Shown here in pieces: positions 25,320 through 34,040 of a stretch of 64,000 nucleotides of DNA (positions are counted from its first letter, which is position 1; the number at the start of each line of letters is the position of its first letter). The position numbers were made by a program, and so were the translations under genes. This stretch comes from Bacillus sp. B-jedd (GTDB taxonomy: Bacteria; Bacillota; Bacilli; Bacillales; Cytobacillaceae). Location of the stretch: assembly GCF_000821085.1 (NCBI RefSeq), contig NZ_CCXR01000001.1, forward strand, positions 1,385,001 through 1,449,000, written 5' to 3'. The notes under the pieces are model-generated. The model was not told the origin of the DNA, did no database searches, and saw only the letters and a program-made list of their open reading frames with translations.

Positions 25320-26444
25320 TCAGAAAGCAGTGTTTTTTGTGTGTTTATCCAATAAGGTCATCGCCAAATACAATGCTGCCAAGTCTGCTGTTTTTCCTGT
25401 GGCCAGCCCTGTCAGTTCTTCAATTTTTTTAAGCCGGTAATGAAGGGTATTTATATGTATATGCAGGCTTGAAGCTGCCTGTTTCATGGATTGATTTTGC
25501 AAAAGGAATTCCCTTAAGGTATCAAGCAAATCTTGGTCGTCCAATAAGGGGCCAATCGTCCTGCTGATGAACTCTTTTTTCAAATTGTTATTAAGACTAT
25601 CGAGGATCATTTCCAAGGTCAAATCTTCATCAAAAACAATTGGCCTATCAGGTCCAGATATATTGAGAGCTCGGCCAGCCTGGCTGTAGGAATCGTAAAG
25701 GCCTGTTGGGGCAACCGCCTGTCCTACTCCAGCAAATGTGACAAAACCGGTCAGGCTTTGGAGGTAAGTACAAAAATCCTGTAGCTTTCGCTCAACGAAT
25801 GCTTGCGAATGTCCGGCGGTGGCATCGAGCAGCAAAACTATTCTGTTATTCCCCCAGCGGGTTATTAGATCAGTGCACAATAAGTAGCGGTTTATTAAAA
25901 TGCTTGACCAAATTTCCCGTGACAGCGGAGCGGACATGTCCCTGAATTCCAATATCGCCAGTCTACGCTCCAATTCAAGGCTGATGCCTAGCAGCCTAGC
26001 CCTGTCGGCCAGAGAACCATTGAGTTCGGAGGATTGCAGCCAATCCATGACAAAGGCTTCAATTGCACGTGACTGCCAATCAAATTGGCTTGAGTAATGA
26101 TTTTCGCTTATTAACAGTTCAGTCATTTTCCTGATAATTTCCCCAAAGGGAGTGACGGTGGATGGGTCGCCGGTTATACCGACGATTCCAATTACATCAT
26201 TTTGAAAAAAAACCGGGAAGTTGATTCCCTCTTTGACGCCAGCCAATTTCTGTTCATCTTCCTTTGTAATAATTAGCTTCCTTTGCTCATCTGCTGCAAT
26301 CAAAGCTCCTTCATGGAATGCCCCAACCCTGGAGGGATCCGTACTGGCGATAATGGTTCCTTCTGTATTTACGACAATGACATTTTCGACTATCAATTTT
26401 CTAACCTCATTAACGATTTTCTCGGCAAGTTCCGGATTTAACAA
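25320..26444 (-). CDS. CdaR-family regulator (YsfB-like)
   Basis: Probable transcriptional activator of the adjacent glycolate oxidase genes, 374 residues. The N-terminal sugar-diacid recognition domain covers about 1-135 (ENVIVVNTEGTIIASTDPSR, FFQNDVIGIVGITGDP). A central GGDEF-like divergent region follows. The C-terminal PucR-type HTH (MKQAASSLHIHINTLHYRLK) ends the protein. It starts with TTG at 26444, preceded by GGGGAGGG at about 7 nt. The order ysfB-ysfC-ysfD is that of B. subtilis. The effector is likely glycolate or a related hydroxyacid (inference). Confidence 0.9.
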   Translation of the reverse strand: MLNPELAEKIVNEVRKLIVENVIVVNTEGTIIASTDPSRVGAFHEGALIAADEQRKLIITKEDEQKLAGVKEGINFPVFFQNDVIGIVGITGDPSTVTPFGEIIRKMTELLISENHYSSQFDWQSRAIEAFVMDWLQSSELNGSLADRARLLGISLELERRLAILEFRDMSAPLSREIWSSILINRYLLCTDLITRWGNNRIVLLLDATAGHSQAFVERKLQDFCTYLQSLTGFVTFAGVGQAVAPTGLYDSYSQAGRALNISGPDRPIVFDEDLTLEMILDSLNNNLKKEFISRTIGPLLDDQDLLDTLREFLLQNQSMKQAASSLHIHINTLHYRLKKIEELTGLATGKTADLAALYLAMTLLDKHTKNTAF

Positions 26445-26503
26445 TGTTCAGCCCTCCCCTTAACTTTCTCTCATTATATACTCAAAGGGGGAACTAACGG
26501 CAT

Positions 26504-26541
26504 AAAAAAGCAGGCACAGCTCTTGTAGAGGTGCCTGCTCA
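26504..26541 (-). terminator. Terminator of the 115-aa gene
   Basis: GAGCAGGCACC / GTGCCTGC hairpin followed (minus) by TTTTTT. Confidence 0.8.
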
Positions 26542-26546
26542 ATTTT

Positions 26547-26894
26547 TCAGTCAGTGCTTTTTGAACTATCTATTTGGGGATGCATGAAGGGAACTGCTTT
26601 TGGTTTCCTTTTTTTTTCGAGCAAATCACGATTTTCCGCTGTATTCCAGCCGATGTCATTGGTCGGATGAACCCACTGGCCACCAGACATAATAGCGGGA
26701 TCTGTGTCAGCTGACCAATTTTCCAGCGGGGAATCTGGCGAGGAATATTGGCTGTCGCCAATAACTACGCCAAACTCGTTAATATAGGGAGCCTCCATAT
26801 CAATTCCCGTTTCCTTGAAGTCAGGAGCATTAATTTGGTGGGGCAATGTTCCATCCACCTCAAGCCTCTTTAAATTTTCTTTCTTTCCTTCCAT
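26547..26894 (-). CDS. Hypothetical protein, probably DUF3905
   Basis: A 115-residue soluble protein. Phrases such as DGTLPHQINAPDF, YINEFGVVIGDSQY, GGQWVHPTNDIGWNTAENR fit my recollection of the Bacillus DUF3905 family, but this is from memory only. There is no signal peptide or membrane segment. The ribosome binding site AAGGAGG lies 7 nt before the ATG at 26894. It is a single-gene unit with its own terminator. Function unknown. Members appear mostly in spore-formers, so a sporulation role is possible but unsupported here. Confidence 0.7.
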   Translation of the reverse strand: MEGKKENLKRLEVDGTLPHQINAPDFKETGIDMEAPYINEFGVVIGDSQYSSPDSPLENWSADTDPAIMSGGQWVHPTNDIGWNTAENRDLLEKKRKPKAVPFMHPQIDSSKSTD

Positions 26895-26998
26895 GTCATT
26901 TCCTCCTTTTCTTTATGTTTTGGCATCGCGACACGTTTTATGAATGAAAAGATACCCCTGGTTAAACACTAAGTTTGACTAAAAAAGGAGGGTTTGAT

Positions 26999-27172
26999 AT
27001 GGCAAAACGGAAAGCGGAACGCAATGCGGTTGAAAAATATAGTAAAACTCCTTACAAAAACACAAGGGAATCGGATTTTTCAGCAGAACTCGCCCATGAA
27101 GAGGACCCAATGAAGGGTGCGAACCGGAATTCAAAACAGGGGAGGAAGGGGCGAGGCATGGATGAAGCATAG
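26999..27172 (+). CDS. Small basic hydrophilic protein, 57 aa
   Basis: A 57-residue Lys/Arg-rich protein starting MAKRKAERNAVEKYSKTP, with an acidic patch (AELAHEEDP) and a basic end (NSKQGRKGRG). AAAGGAGGG lies about 7 nt before the ATG at 26999; a TTG-type upstream start would lack this. The composition resembles small spore-specific hydrophilic proteins of bacilli (inference; no family recognised). It overlaps the next small gene by 11 nt, suggesting coupled translation. Confidence 0.65.
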   Translation: MAKRKAERNAVEKYSKTPYKNTRESDFSAELAHEEDPMKGANRNSKQGRKGRGMDEA

Positions 27173-27311
27173 CGATAAAAACAAAAAGGGTCATGAAGAG
27201 ATTGGAATGGAATTTGGCGACGTAAATGGAATCGAGCTTTATCAATTACTTGTTCCGAACGATGAAAAGGATAACCATCGACAAAAAAAGGATAATCCAA
27301 AACAAAAGTAA
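27162..27311 (+). CDS. Small hydrophilic protein, 49 aa
   Basis: A 49-residue charged protein starting MKHSDKNKKGHEEIGMEFG and ending in a Lys/Gln-rich tail. The ATG at 27162 lies within the last codons of the preceding gene, with GGGGCGAGG upstream. The stop abuts a terminator hairpin. Overlap and shared composition suggest that the two small genes form an operon. The middle segment (DVNGIELYQLLVP) could form one amphipathic helix. No function can be given. Confidence 0.55.
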   Translation: MKHSDKNKKGHEEIGMEFGDVNGIELYQLLVPNDEKDNHRQKKDNPKQK

Positions 27312-27338
27312 AAAAGCCGGCTGAAGCCGGCTTTAAAG
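27312..27338. terminator. Bidirectional terminator
   Basis: AAAAAAGCCGGC-TGAA-GCCGGCTTTAAA between convergent genes. Confidence 0.75.
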
Positions 27339-29078
27339 CACAAATGAACTGATGAGTGGGCCGTTCCCGGCGGGGTCATAATACACAACCATTGCCGAAG
27401 CGGTATTTTCAATCTTCCCATCCTCCAGGTATTTCAGCAAATCAAAAGAGAGTGGTTCAATCAGGGTATGCTTGTAAAGGTCTTTTTCAGACAAACCGAG
27501 CTGCGCAAAAGCATTACCCGCCTTGGCAGGATTGGCGAGCACTTCCTGATAAAGGCTGCTGCGGTCCTTTTTATCAAACCTTTTTTCCCACCATGGCTTT
27601 CGCGGGCTATATTTATGACGCGACAAGTAATCAAACATCATCAGCCCTCTGGCTGCCTCAAGGTTTTTCAGCCCCCTGAAAGCAAGGAAAGAATCGAGGC
27701 GCCTGAACAAATCTTCTAGCTGATGGCCAATTCTCGCCCAGCCCTTTTGATCCCAGTAAGCCCCGAATTCCTGAAAGAAATCAAATGGCGAAGCAAATTC
27801 CTGCATGACCAGATATTCAATCACCGCATCCATCCGATGGCTGTTCCAGTATTTCTCCAGTACATCCTCCACTTGTTTAATCCGGATGATATCTTCAAAA
27901 GGAAGGACATTGTTACCGAGGATTTCGTAAGGCGCCTGGTCCATATAGATATAATCATGTTCCGCGGCCCTAATCCTTAAGCCGGTTCCCCGCAGCATTT
28001 TCAAAAAGCCAAGCTGCAATTCCTCAGGCCTCATTTCAAAAACATCATTGAACGTTTTCCGGAAGGAATGATAGTTTTCCTCTGGCAGGCCGGCAATCAA
28101 GTCGAGATGCTGGTCGATTTTGCCGCCATCCTTGACCATTGTTACGGTCCGCTTCAGCTTTTCAAAATTCTGTTTCCTCATGACAAGTTCATTCGTATAA
28201 TCATTAGTTGATTGAACACCGATCTCGAAACGGAACAGCCCCGCAGGCGCTTCTCTGTTCAAGAAGTCAATGACCTCCGGACGCATAATATCGGCCGTAA
28301 TCTCAAATTGAAAAACAGTACCTGGCAGATGCTCATCAATAAGAAAACGGAACATGTCCATTGCGTAGCTCCTGCTGATATTGAAGGTCCGGTCGACAAA
28401 TTTAATTGTTTTTGCGCCATTTTCCATTAAATAACGGATATCCTCTTTAATTTTTTCCTTGTCAAAATAACGAACGCCTACTTCAATGGAAGAAAGGCAG
28501 AATTGGCAGCTAAAAGGACAGCCCCGGCTTGTTTCTATATAAGTTACCCTCTTGCCAAGATGCGCGGCATCTTCAGGGAAACGGTAGGGGGAAGGAATTG
28601 TTTTTAAATCCAATTTTCCTGACTGAAGATTTATTTTCACTCTTCCTTCATGCCTGTAAGCTGCACCAGGTACCGTGCTCAAATCCGGAGCGCCGGTCTT
28701 CAGCTTTTCAAGAAGAAGCTTGAAGGAAGCCTCACCCTCACCCGTAATGATTACGTCCACAAAGGGTAAACGTTCCAGCCATTCGGCGGTATCATAGCTA
28801 ACCTCAGGCCCGCCAAGGATTATGATAATCGATGAATCTATTTTCTTGATCATCGATACCACCTTAATCGTTTCCTCTATATTCCAAATGTAGCAACTGA
28901 AGCCGATTACGTCAGGCTTTTTTGAAATCAGGTCGGATACAATATTCATCGCCGGATCTTTTATTGTATATTCTGCTAGTTCGATTGGGAATTCCGGTTC
29001 CGCGTATGCCTTTAGGTAACGGATAGCGAGATTGGTGTGAATATATTTCGCGTTCAGAGTTGAACAAATGATTTTCAT
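27333..29078 (-). CDS. B12-binding domain radical SAM protein (DUF4080 type)
   Basis: A 581-residue radical SAM enzyme. The N-terminal cobalamin-binding-like Rossmann domain covers about 1-130 (DVIGFSCYIWNIEET, IIILGGPEVSYD). The 4Fe-4S/SAM motif CPFSCQFC has cysteines 187, 191 and 194. The partial TIM barrel is typical of Elp3-like enzymes, and the C-terminal extension from about 400 fits the DUF4080 group. The substrate is unknown; related enzymes methylate or modify small molecules or nucleic acids. GGGAG precedes the ATG at 29078. It is not in an operon. Confidence 0.88.
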   Translation of the reverse strand: MKIICSTLNAKYIHTNLAIRYLKAYAEPEFPIELAEYTIKDPAMNIVSDLISKKPDVIGFSCYIWNIEETIKVVSMIKKIDSSIIIILGGPEVSYDTAEWLERLPFVDVIITGEGEASFKLLLEKLKTGAPDLSTVPGAAYRHEGRVKINLQSGKLDLKTIPSPYRFPEDAAHLGKRVTYIETSRGCPFSCQFCLSSIEVGVRYFDKEKIKEDIRYLMENGAKTIKFVDRTFNISRSYAMDMFRFLIDEHLPGTVFQFEITADIMRPEVIDFLNREAPAGLFRFEIGVQSTNDYTNELVMRKQNFEKLKRTVTMVKDGGKIDQHLDLIAGLPEENYHSFRKTFNDVFEMRPEELQLGFLKMLRGTGLRIRAAEHDYIYMDQAPYEILGNNVLPFEDIIRIKQVEDVLEKYWNSHRMDAVIEYLVMQEFASPFDFFQEFGAYWDQKGWARIGHQLEDLFRRLDSFLAFRGLKNLEAARGLMMFDYLSRHKYSPRKPWWEKRFDKKDRSSLYQEVLANPAKAGNAFAQLGLSEKDLYKHTLIEPLSFDLLKYLEDGKIENTASAMVVYYDPAGNGPLISSFVL

Positions 29079-29151
29079 TTATATTTCTCCCTTTAAAAGG
29101 TTGTACTATCAGTATTTTAGTATAACCACTGTTGCTTGTAAAAGGAAGCGG

Positions 29152-29177
29152 AAAAAGCCCCCGCCCAATAGGGGGCA
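29152..29177 (-). terminator. Terminator of the acyltransferase gene
   Basis: In minus orientation GCCCCC / GGGGGC hairpin then TTTTTC, about 55 nt past the stop. Confidence 0.75.
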
Positions 29178-29231
29178 GGGGATGGGATTTGGATTTTTTT
29201 TCATTTCAATGGCCATCGGATTAGGATAAGG

Positions 29232-30266
29232 CTAATTTCTCTCCTGGCCAGGGGAGAGCCCTCCAGCCAAGCGGTCCAGCAATTTTCTTGTTCTGGAAGC
29301 CTTCAGTTCAATCAGCGGCTGGGTAAAGGATGTAATCAGCCTGCTGGAAAGGGCAAAGACAATTATGAGGGAAATTCCCGCAAGAAGAATAATCCGTTCT
29401 GTCCTGTCAAAATAAGAGGCGATATCGCTTTCCCTGAAAACCCTGACAAAGAAACCATGGAGAAGATAGACATACAGCGTATTTTTTCCGAGTGTTGTAA
29501 AGAAATACTGCTTTCTCGGGACAAAAGCAAAGAAACTCAATACCATAATAAAACTTAATGCGTAGATCCCAAGCCGTTTAAACATGGCCCAAACAGATGC
29601 TACTCCCATAGCTTCGTATGGCTTCGAACCTAAAAGCCATTGGTATTGCATATCCGGAAATAGATAGAATCCCGCGAAAACAAGAAGGAAGATGGAAGCG
29701 GCGAGCAACCTTTTCCTAACGGTGAACATAGAGTAAAATACTTCTTTTTTCATATAATACCCGGCCAGGAACAATGGGAAGAACACAAATGTCCTCGATA
29801 GACTTAGATAGTTCGAAACCCAATCCAAGTAGCCAACTGCGAGACCAATGGCAAAAGCAATCGATAATGCTGCCGCCGGTTTAAGCTTTGTAAAGGGAAT
29901 GAGCAGCAAGTTCCAGAAGAACATGCTGACAAGGAACCATAACGACCATTGCGGGTTGAATGGATCAATGGTGAGAGCCGGCTTTTGGAACAGGTAATAA
30001 TAAAAAACTGAATAAATTACCTGAAAAATAATATATGGCAGAATCAATTTTTTCGCGATTTTCACTACATAGCCCTTTTCAGTGAATCCTTTTGCAAAAA
30101 AACCGGAAACCAAGATGAAAGCGGGCATGTGAAAAGTGTAAATAGCTTTGTAAAGGGCGAAAAACACTTCATTATCCTCAATGAATGCCCTTAACAAATG
30201 ACCGAAAACAACTAAAAAAATCAGAATAAATTTTGCGTTATCAAAGTAGTAATTTCGTTTTTTCAT
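29232..30266 (-). CDS. Membrane acyltransferase family 3 (YkrP/NolL-like)
   Basis: A 344-residue integral membrane acyltransferase with about ten hydrophobic helices. It starts with the family signature YYFDNAKFILIFLVVFGHLL, whose His is the expected catalytic residue. It resembles B. subtilis YkrP and fucose/Nod-factor O-acetylases, which modify surface glycans. The start ATG-AAA at 30266 (or the ATG just before it) follows GGAGG; the longer open frame to 30350 has no ribosome binding site. The target polymer is unknown. Confidence 0.88.
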   Translation of the reverse strand: MKKRNYYFDNAKFILIFLVVFGHLLRAFIEDNEVFFALYKAIYTFHMPAFILVSGFFAKGFTEKGYVVKIAKKLILPYIIFQVIYSVFYYYLFQKPALTIDPFNPQWSLWFLVSMFFWNLLLIPFTKLKPAAALSIAFAIGLAVGYLDWVSNYLSLSRTFVFFPLFLAGYYMKKEVFYSMFTVRKRLLAASIFLLVFAGFYLFPDMQYQWLLGSKPYEAMGVASVWAMFKRLGIYALSFIMVLSFFAFVPRKQYFFTTLGKNTLYVYLLHGFFVRVFRESDIASYFDRTERIILLAGISLIIVFALSSRLITSFTQPLIELKASRTRKLLDRLAGGLSPGQERN

Positions 30267-30588
30267 CATATCCTCCAAGTTTTGAGACCCCCAGCATCTC
30301 ACTTCCCTAATACCCTTTTCTTTTAATCGGAAACAGGTAATGCATTCCAATGTAAGCTGAATGAATGGATTAATCTGTTATATAATAGATTTCTGCCTGT
30401 AGTACCTGTTTGGAATCGGTGGTTTTATTGATATATCTACGGTTCTATAAATAGGTTTCGTTCTGTTTCAAAATTTTTATAGGGTTGTATAACATTTGTC
30501 ACAGCGAAGTGAAAAATGAACAAATAAAATAAAGTATGGGGAAGCCGGCGGATGCCGGCTGAGAATGATTAATATTGGGAGGGAGAAC

Positions 30589-31599
30589 ATGTCAATATTG
30601 CCAAAAAGAAATGACCTTGGTTTTTTTGAAATCCGCCTTGAATCCATCGGCGGGCTGGGGGCGAACCTAGCCGGAAAAATGCTTGCAGAAGCAGGGGTTC
30701 TTGGCCTCGGGCTGAATGGCTCGAATTTTTCATCATATGGTTCTGAAAAAAAGGGATCTCCGGTAAAGAGTTTTATCCGTTTCTGTGATCCGGAGGTGGA
30801 AATCAGGGACCACAGCCCGATTGAGCAGCCACATATTATCGGTATATTCCATGAAGCGTTATATAAAATGGTAGATGTTGTCAGTGGGCTTGATGCCGAG
30901 GGAATCGTCCTCGTTAATTCCGCGAGAGATTTCGATGGCATCAAAAAAGACCTCAAGATTGAATACGGTACTTTGGCCATTGTGGACGCCCTGACGATTG
31001 CTGTCGAGGAAAAGACGAAAGTAAATACCGCCATGTTGGGGGCACTGTTCCGGATTTGTGATTTCCTCGATCCGGAGGCGATGAGGAAAGTCATCAGGAA
31101 GACATTTGAGAAAAAGTATCCACACTTGGTCGAACCCAATATCAGAACATTTGACCGGGGATACAATGAAGTTACCTTTAAATTTTATGAGGCGCCTGTC
31201 GGGGCGGAAGGCAGGACATTCACAAGGCCGCAGCCGCAGCTTGGATACAGGACCCAGGAAATCGGCGGAGTCATATCTGCACCAGCAAACAGCATCCTGA
31301 AAGATTTGAGCGGCTCAAGGCAAGGCTTCCTGCCGGAATTAAGGATGGAAAAGTGCATTCACTGCGCCTCCTGTGATACTGTCTGCCCAGATTTCTGTTT
31401 CGTTTGGGAGTCCGGGGAGGACAAGCGTGGGCGTCCGCAAATGTTCCTTAAAGGAATCGATTACCAATACTGCAAAGGCTGCCTGAAATGCGTGGAAGCC
31501 TGTCCAACAGATGCACTTGGCGACCTGAGGGAAATGATTGGCTTTGCAGAAGCCAACAGGGTTAAACAAAACTTTCCTTATGCAGCGGGGAGGAACTGA
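30589..31599 (+). CDS. 2-oxoacid:ferredoxin oxidoreductase, fused gamma-delta subunit
   Basis: A 336-residue fusion: a gamma-type 2-oxoacid:acceptor oxidoreductase catalytic domain (about 1-190; GIGGLGANLAGKMLAEAG pattern), then a linker. A delta-type ferredoxin domain follows, with two 4Fe-4S motifs (CIHCASCDTVCP near 255 and CKGCLKCVEACP near 295). With the fused alpha-beta protein encoded 2 nt downstream it should oxidatively decarboxylate a 2-oxoacid (pyruvate, 2-oxoglutarate or branched chain) to an acyl-CoA while reducing ferredoxin. ATG 30589 follows GGGAGGGAG. Confidence 0.9.
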   Translation: MSILPKRNDLGFFEIRLESIGGLGANLAGKMLAEAGVLGLGLNGSNFSSYGSEKKGSPVKSFIRFCDPEVEIRDHSPIEQPHIIGIFHEALYKMVDVVSGLDAEGIVLVNSARDFDGIKKDLKIEYGTLAIVDALTIAVEEKTKVNTAMLGALFRICDFLDPEAMRKVIRKTFEKKYPHLVEPNIRTFDRGYNEVTFKFYEAPVGAEGRTFTRPQPQLGYRTQEIGGVISAPANSILKDLSGSRQGFLPELRMEKCIHCASCDTVCPDFCFVWESGEDKRGRPQMFLKGIDYQYCKGCLKCVEACPTDALGDLREMIGFAEANRVKQNFPYAAGRN

Positions 31600-31601
31600 T
31601 C

Positions 31602-33896
31602 ATGGCCATGCTAGAAAAGAATTTAACAGAAACCGCGAAAGCGGAGCAGTTACTGACATTCGAATCAGGAAATGAAATGGCCGCGATGGCAGCGGCACAA
31701 ATCAATTATCATATAATGGGATATTTTCCTATTACACCGTCCACTGAAGTCGCCCAATATCTCGATATGATGAAAGCCAGGGGAGAGCATGACATTAAAT
31801 TGATTCCGGCAGATGGGGAGCACGGTTCTGCGGGAATCTGTTATGGAGCCGCGGCAACAGGCGCGAGGGTTTTCAACGCAACAAGCGCGAACGGCTTGCT
31901 GTATATGATCGAACAGCTGCCGGTACAGGCGGGAACAAGATTTCCAATGGTTATGAACCTTGTGACAAGGGCTGTCAGCGGCCCTCTTGATATCCGGGGG
32001 GACCATTCCGATTTGTACTACGCCTTGAATACCGGATGGGTCATCCTTACAGCAAGGACTCCCCAGGCAGTTTACGATATGAATATCATGGCGCTTAAGA
32101 TAGCTGAACATTCAAAAGTGCGTCTGCCGGTCATTGTAGCCTACGACGGATTTTTCACTTCTCATCAAAAGCGGAGAGTCGAATATTTCAAGGACCGCGC
32201 CGCTGTCCAGAAATTTGTTGGCGAGTGCCCGACAGATTACCATTTTGCCAGGGATCCGAAAAAGCCTGTCACAATTGGCGCCCATATGAATGGCGAAGAT
32301 TTGATGAACAATCACTTTCAGCAATCCGAAGCGATTTACGCAGCTGGTGAAGTATTCAGAGAAGTCGCCGTTGAATATGCGAAGCTATCCGGCAGGGAAT
32401 ACCCAGTGCTCGATCTTTATAAAATGGAAGACGCCGAAGTGGCCCTGTTCCTTTTAAATTCGGCAGCTGAGTCGGCAAAGGATGTAGCAGACAGGCTAAG
32501 AGTCAAAGGGATAAAAGCAGGCGTCATTTCACCAAACATCATCCGTCCGTTTCCGGCAAAGGAAATTCGTGAAGCCCTTAAAAATGTGAAAGCCGTGTTG
32601 GTTGGCGAAAGGGCCGATTCATATGGCGCGCATGGTCCAAACCTCACCCATGAAGTAAAATCTGCCCTCCAGGAAGATAAAGAAAACGAGACAATCGTCC
32701 TGAGCAGAGTCTTTGGTCTTGGGGGCAAGGATTTCTATGCCGATGATGCGGAAGCGTTCTTTGGAATGGCCATGGATGCAATGGCGAAAGGTTTCGCCGA
32801 CAAGCCATTCGATTATTATGGCATTGTTGCCGGAAACCCGGAGAAAATGCTTAAGCCCGTCATTGGACCCCAGTACGGTGAGACATATAAATCAGGCTTG
32901 ATTGATGTGAAAATGGATGAGGAAAGCGGAAAGCTGAAAGTGAAAATTCCTCCGCTCCGCGCGCTGGCAGCAAAGCCGAAACGCCTTGGGTCAGGCCATG
33001 GCGCATGCCCGGGCTGCGGAATATTCCCAGGGCTCGAGCTTTTCTTTAAAGGGATTGAAGGAGATATTGTCGTTCTTTATCAGACTGGCTGCGCCTATGT
33101 AACGACGACCGCTTATCCGTACAGCTCCCATAAACAAACGATGATCCATAACCTGTTCCAGAATGGGGCTGCGACCTTGTCAGGGACAGTCGAAGCATTC
33201 TTTGAGCTGCAAAAACGGGGTGAAATCGAGATTGCCGATGATGTCACCTTTGTCATGATTACTGGCGACGGCGGCATGGACATTGGCATGGGCTCCGCAA
33301 TTGGAACGGCACTTAGGGGCCATAAGCTCATCATTGTCGAATATGATAATGAAGGCTATATGAATACTGGCTCACAGATGTCCTACTCGACGCCGATGGG
33401 ACATATGACAAGCACAACGAGTGTCGGGAAAACCCAGCAGGGTAAGAGTTTCCACCATAAAGACACGGCGCAGCTGATGGCAGCGGCGAATATCCCATAT
33501 GTGTTTACGGGTACGGAAGCATTCCCACAGGATTTAGTCAAAAAAGGCGCAAAAGCCCAGTGGTATGCCCAAAACGTCGGGACGGTCTACGGAAAAATAC
33601 TGATCGCCTGTCCGCTGAATTGGAAATCCGAAGACAGGTTCGGAAGCACGATCATGGAAGCGGCTGTCAATTCCTGCTTCTTCCCGCTATATGAAATTGA
33701 GCAGGGGAAAACAACTATCACGTACGACCCTGAAGCGCGGAATAAAAGGATACCTGCCTCCGATTGGCTGAAATATATGGGCAAGTCGAAGCATCTTTTG
33801 AAAGAAGAAAATAAAGAAATGCTTGCCGCCTTTGAAACAGAAATTGAAAATCGCTGGCAAAAGCTGAAGGCGAAGCACGAACATCCAATGCTCTAA
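31602..33896 (+). CDS. 2-oxoacid:ferredoxin oxidoreductase, fused alpha-beta subunit
   Basis: A 764-residue catalytic polypeptide. The N-terminal alpha part has FPITPSTEVAQYL and the PVQAGTRFPMVMNLVTRAVS region. The C-terminal beta part starts GHGACPGCGIFPGLELFF and holds the thiamine diphosphate motif GDGGMDIGMGSAIGTALRG...NEGYMNTG. The Cys residues CPGC and others match the cluster ligands of the beta subunit. The four-subunit enzyme is thus coded by two fused genes. The substrate is not certain: pyruvate or another 2-oxoacid. It ends at a good terminator. Confidence 0.9.
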   Translation: MAMLEKNLTETAKAEQLLTFESGNEMAAMAAAQINYHIMGYFPITPSTEVAQYLDMMKARGEHDIKLIPADGEHGSAGICYGAAATGARVFNATSANGLLYMIEQLPVQAGTRFPMVMNLVTRAVSGPLDIRGDHSDLYYALNTGWVILTARTPQAVYDMNIMALKIAEHSKVRLPVIVAYDGFFTSHQKRRVEYFKDRAAVQKFVGECPTDYHFARDPKKPVTIGAHMNGEDLMNNHFQQSEAIYAAGEVFREVAVEYAKLSGREYPVLDLYKMEDAEVALFLLNSAAESAKDVADRLRVKGIKAGVISPNIIRPFPAKEIREALKNVKAVLVGERADSYGAHGPNLTHEVKSALQEDKENETIVLSRVFGLGGKDFYADDAEAFFGMAMDAMAKGFADKPFDYYGIVAGNPEKMLKPVIGPQYGETYKSGLIDVKMDEESGKLKVKIPPLRALAAKPKRLGSGHGACPGCGIFPGLELFFKGIEGDIVVLYQTGCAYVTTTAYPYSSHKQTMIHNLFQNGAATLSGTVEAFFELQKRGEIEIADDVTFVMITGDGGMDIGMGSAIGTALRGHKLIIVEYDNEGYMNTGSQMSYSTPMGHMTSTTSVGKTQQGKSFHHKDTAQLMAAANIPYVFTGTEAFPQDLVKKGAKAQWYAQNVGTVYGKILIACPLNWKSEDRFGSTIMEAAVNSCFFPLYEIEQGKTTITYDPEARNKRIPASDWLKYMGKSKHLLKEENKEMLAAFETEIENRWQKLKAKHEHPML

Positions 33897-33937
33897 AGTA
33901 TTGAACTGCCCAGGTTCCTATTGCGCATTAATAGATA

Positions 33938-33969
33938 AACGGCCCTTAATTAAAAAGGGCCGTTTTTTT
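33938..33969 (+). terminator. Terminator of the oxidoreductase operon
   Basis: AACGGCCCTT / AAGGGCCGTT stem with T7. Confidence 0.9.
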
Positions 33970-33970
33970 G

Positions 33971-34023
33971 TTGACTCTTCGGTGCTGATTTGATATAAAT
34001 CTAATTAGATATATATCTAATTA
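33971..34023 (+). promoter_or_regulatory. Promoter and palindromic operator of the ArsR-type gene
   Basis: TTGACT (33971-33976), a 17-bp spacer and TATAAA (33994-33999) form a good sigma-A promoter. Positions 34002-34023 are a perfect 22-bp palindrome (half-site TAATTAGATAT) right after the -10. A second overlapping palindrome ATCTAATTAGAT is at 33999-34010. This is a typical autorepression layout for the following ArsR-like gene (inference). Confidence 0.75.
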
Positions 34024-34040
34024 ATAAAAGGGTGGCTAAT

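Noticed and set aside
30480..30510. TCAC-N6-GTGA inverted repeat upstream of the oxidoreductase operon as a possible FNR or Rex site
   Set aside because: The half-sites are in the opposite (everted) order to TGTGA-N6-TCACA.
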